From Oscillospiraceae bacterium (GTDB taxonomy: Bacteria; Bacillota; Clostridia; Oscillospirales; Oscillospiraceae): DNA of 7,137 nucleotides. Where the stretch lies: contig JAFSFK010000099.1 in NCBI GenBank assembly GCA_017435245.1, positions 1 to 7,137 of the forward strand, given 5' to 3'. Position numbers and translations under genes: made by a program. The notes beneath the pieces were generated by a model that saw only the letters and a list, made by a program, of their open reading frames with translations, made no database searches and was not told where the DNA came from. This document shows, in pieces, positions 6,364 to 7,137 of this stretch (positions within the stretch are counted from its first letter, which is position 1; each line of letters starts with the position of its first letter).

Positions 6364-6365
6364 TT
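6340..6365. promoter_or_regulatory. Imperfect dyad covering the -35 and spacer, probable operator
   Basis: Half-sites AATTGAAGTG (6340-6349) and CATTTCAATT (6356-6365) are inverted about a 6-bp centre with CTAG; nine of ten positions pair. The dyad covers the whole -35 and spacer and the first base of the -10, the classic position for a repressor such as a LacI- or GntR-family sugar regulator. No regulator gene is in the window, so the protein is unknown. Confidence 0.55.
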
Positions 6366-6395
6366 GATTTCATTTACAAAAATATTACGTCAATT

Positions 6396-6411
6396 TTGTG
6401 AAATGTCACAA
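6396..6411. promoter_or_regulatory. TTGTGA-N4-TCACAA dyad upstream of the promoter
   Basis: Perfect 6-bp arms (6396-6401 and 6406-6411) with a 4-bp centre. The centre lies about 75 bp upstream of the predicted start, a place where activators often bind. The arms resemble Crp-family half-sites (TGTGA/TCACA), but the centre is 4 bp rather than the 6 bp of the Crp consensus. The binding protein is unknown. Confidence 0.45.
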
Positions 6412-6776
6412 TCGCCCAATATAGGCAAACATCCTATTGTCTTACAAAATTACACTTAATTGTTTGTTATAGGCAGTGAAAAAACGAAATCTGCAAATTA
6501 TTTATATAATATCCGGGCAATTACTGCCACATTTCATCTATCACCTAGCAGCACGACAATCTTGCGATTTACGCCATGGAGTATGTTTTTGATCATATAT
6601 TACCTATAAATTATAATGTATATTTCTCCATATCCGTCATTTTTCTCAAGTTAAAAACTATCTACTAAAAGGCAAAATCGCAAAATATTAAACGGGCCAC
6701 ATTACCAGGTAGTTGAAAGTCTTACCTTTTAAGCGAAAAAATGGATCACTTAAATTATTGAGATCACGAGAGTGTT
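6412..6776. other. AT-rich intergenic region with no supported gene
   Basis: I found no ORF with a convincing start site and no recognisable RNA gene. A perfect TATAAT is present on the minus strand (6615-6610), but its best -35 (ATGACG, 6640-6635) is 19 bp away. Arms GGCAGT (6472-6477) and ACTGCC (6523-6528) are inverted, 45 bp apart, which is too loose to interpret. The region separates the tandem repeat from the operon promoter. Confidence 0.5.
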
Positions 6777-6820
6777 GCCACCCACGTTTAACGATTTAAA
6801 CCATTCAGATCACACCGTCG

Positions 6821-6964
6821 CCAAATACAAAGACCACCCATTGGGTGGCTGTCTTCCTGCTTAATTGGGTGAAGGAGGGATTTGTCTGCATTTTCGCCTA
6901 TGGCTAAAATTATGTAGCCACCAGTTTTTGAACTGGTGGCAGCAATATGCCACCTGCATATTGC
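6821..6964 (-). ncRNA. Candidate structured small RNA, tandem unit 1
   Basis: Read on the minus strand: stem I GCAATATGC/GCATATTGC (9 bp, loop 6951-6955), stem II GCCACCAGTT/AACTGGTGGC (10 bp, 6917-6940, 4-base loop), stem III ATTTTAGCC/GGCGAAAAT (6890-6910, one mismatch). Then come an unpaired C-rich stretch AATCCCTCCTTC (6882-6871) and a final hairpin AAGAC-CACCC/GGGTG-GTCTT (6830-6855, 3-base bulge) followed by UGUAUUUGG. Order and spacing are kept in unit 2. I know no Rfam family with this layout. It could instead be a dispersed hairpin repeat. No clear promoter is visible before it, so transcription is inference. Confidence 0.4.
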
Positions 6965-6992
6965 GATTTAGATCTTTCAAATCCCGCCCTTG

Positions 6993-7027
6993 CCAAATAA
7001 AAAGACCACCCATTGGGTGGCTGTCTT
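6993..7027 (-). terminator. Terminator-like hairpin of repeat unit 2
   Basis: AAGAC(AGC)CACCC-AAT-GGGTG-GTCTT on the minus strand, 10 pairs with a 3-base bulge, followed by UUUAUUUGG so that five U residues run on from the stem. The equivalent hairpin in unit 1 (6830-6855) has the same stem but a broken run (UU then UGUAUUU). On the plus strand no U-run follows, so it works only for minus-strand transcripts. Confidence 0.55.
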
Positions 7028-7137
7028 CTTGCTTAACTGGGAGAAGGAGGGATTTGTCTGCATTTTCGCTTATGGCGAAAATTAATGTAGCCACCAGTTT
7101 TTGAACTGGTGGCAGCAATATACCACCGACATATTGC
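6993..7137 (-). ncRNA. Candidate structured small RNA, tandem unit 2 (5' end at window edge)
   Basis: The same order of elements as unit 1: stem I 7115-7137, in which two G-C pairs become G-U wobbles on the minus strand; stem II 7090-7113, identical; stem III 7062-7082, a perfect 8-bp stem here; C-rich stretch 7054-7043; final hairpin 7002-7027. After the final hairpin the minus strand reads UUUAUUUGG directly behind GUCUU, making a five-U run as in an intrinsic terminator. Any promoter would lie outside the window. The direction call rests on that U-run and on stem I. Confidence 0.42.

Larger units (their letters stand above)
6793..7137. repeat. Tandem direct repeat, two units of 172 and 173 bp
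   Basis: Unit 1 is 6793-6964 and unit 2 is 6965-7137. The core parts (6820-6964 and 6992-7137) differ at about ten positions including one single-base insertion, so roughly 93% identity by eye. The first 27 bases of each unit are less alike. The same 172-bp phase continues leftward for a further 16 bases (6777-6792 against 6949-6964, ten identical), so the duplication edge or a decayed third unit lies there. Unit 2 reaches the window edge exactly, so more copies may follow. No protein-coding reading is convincing on either strand. Confidence 0.93.

Noticed and set aside
6536..6598. 20-codon minus-strand frame starting MIKNILHGVN near 6598
   Set aside because: Very short, poor ribosome binding site (TAGGTAAT), and the TATAAT upstream has no well-spaced -35.
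6861..7118. 85-codon minus-strand and 79-codon plus-strand open frames over the tandem repeat
   Set aside because: They run through hairpin arms and both repeat units in different frames (172 is not a multiple of three), lack a proper start site, and look like by-products of the repeat.
6793..7137. CRISPR array
   Set aside because: Only two long units of about 172 bp; no short repeats with unique spacers.

Overview
The window carries one minus-strand operon of an ABC-type sugar uptake system followed by two sugar-modifying enzymes. It is preceded by about 900 bp of non-coding DNA that holds a tandem repeat with an unusual, RNA-like architecture. The lipoprotein signal of the binding protein (MKKLIALLLALVMVLALAAC), its acidic APVEE linker, the strong GGAGG-type ribosome binding sites, the sigma-A-like promoter and the very AT-rich intergenic DNA around more GC-rich genes point to a Gram-positive anaerobe of the Clostridia. 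A gut Oscillospiraceae-type bacterium is my best guess. This rests on style of sequence, not on a marker gene.

Layout, read in the direction of transcription (right to left). 7137-6793: two tandem copies (172 and 173 bp) of a unit with several hairpins. 6792-6412: AT-rich DNA with no gene I can support. 6411-6219: control region of the binding-protein gene, with a TTGTGA-N4-TCACAA dyad, a -35/-10 promoter overlapped by a 26-bp imperfect dyad, and a leader with a hairpin. 6218-4980: lipoprotein sugar-binding protein. 4929-4904: intrinsic terminator. 4713-3202: double ATPase of the RbsA/MglA type. 3163-2180 and 2151-1171: two RbsC-type permeases. 1156-1126: GC-rich hairpin. 1061-339: PIG-L family deacetylase. 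278-1: N-terminal 92 residues of a DegT/DnrJ/EryC1/StrS aminotransferase, cut by the window edge.

How the parts fit: the lipoprotein captures a sugar outside the cell, the two permeases form the channel and the ATPase drives import. The terminator after the binding-protein gene should let that gene be made in excess over the membrane parts. The deacetylase and the PLP-type aminotransferase then suggest an imported N-acetylated amino sugar or aminocyclitol that is deacetylated and then deaminated to a keto sugar. That pathway is inference: no enzyme here fixes the ligand.

The least ordinary part is the 172-bp tandem unit. Read on the minus strand, each copy has three hairpins, a conserved C-rich segment complementary to a Shine-Dalgarno sequence, and a terminal hairpin followed in one copy by a U-run. 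It could encode a small structured RNA in tandem copies, or be a dispersed hairpin repeat.
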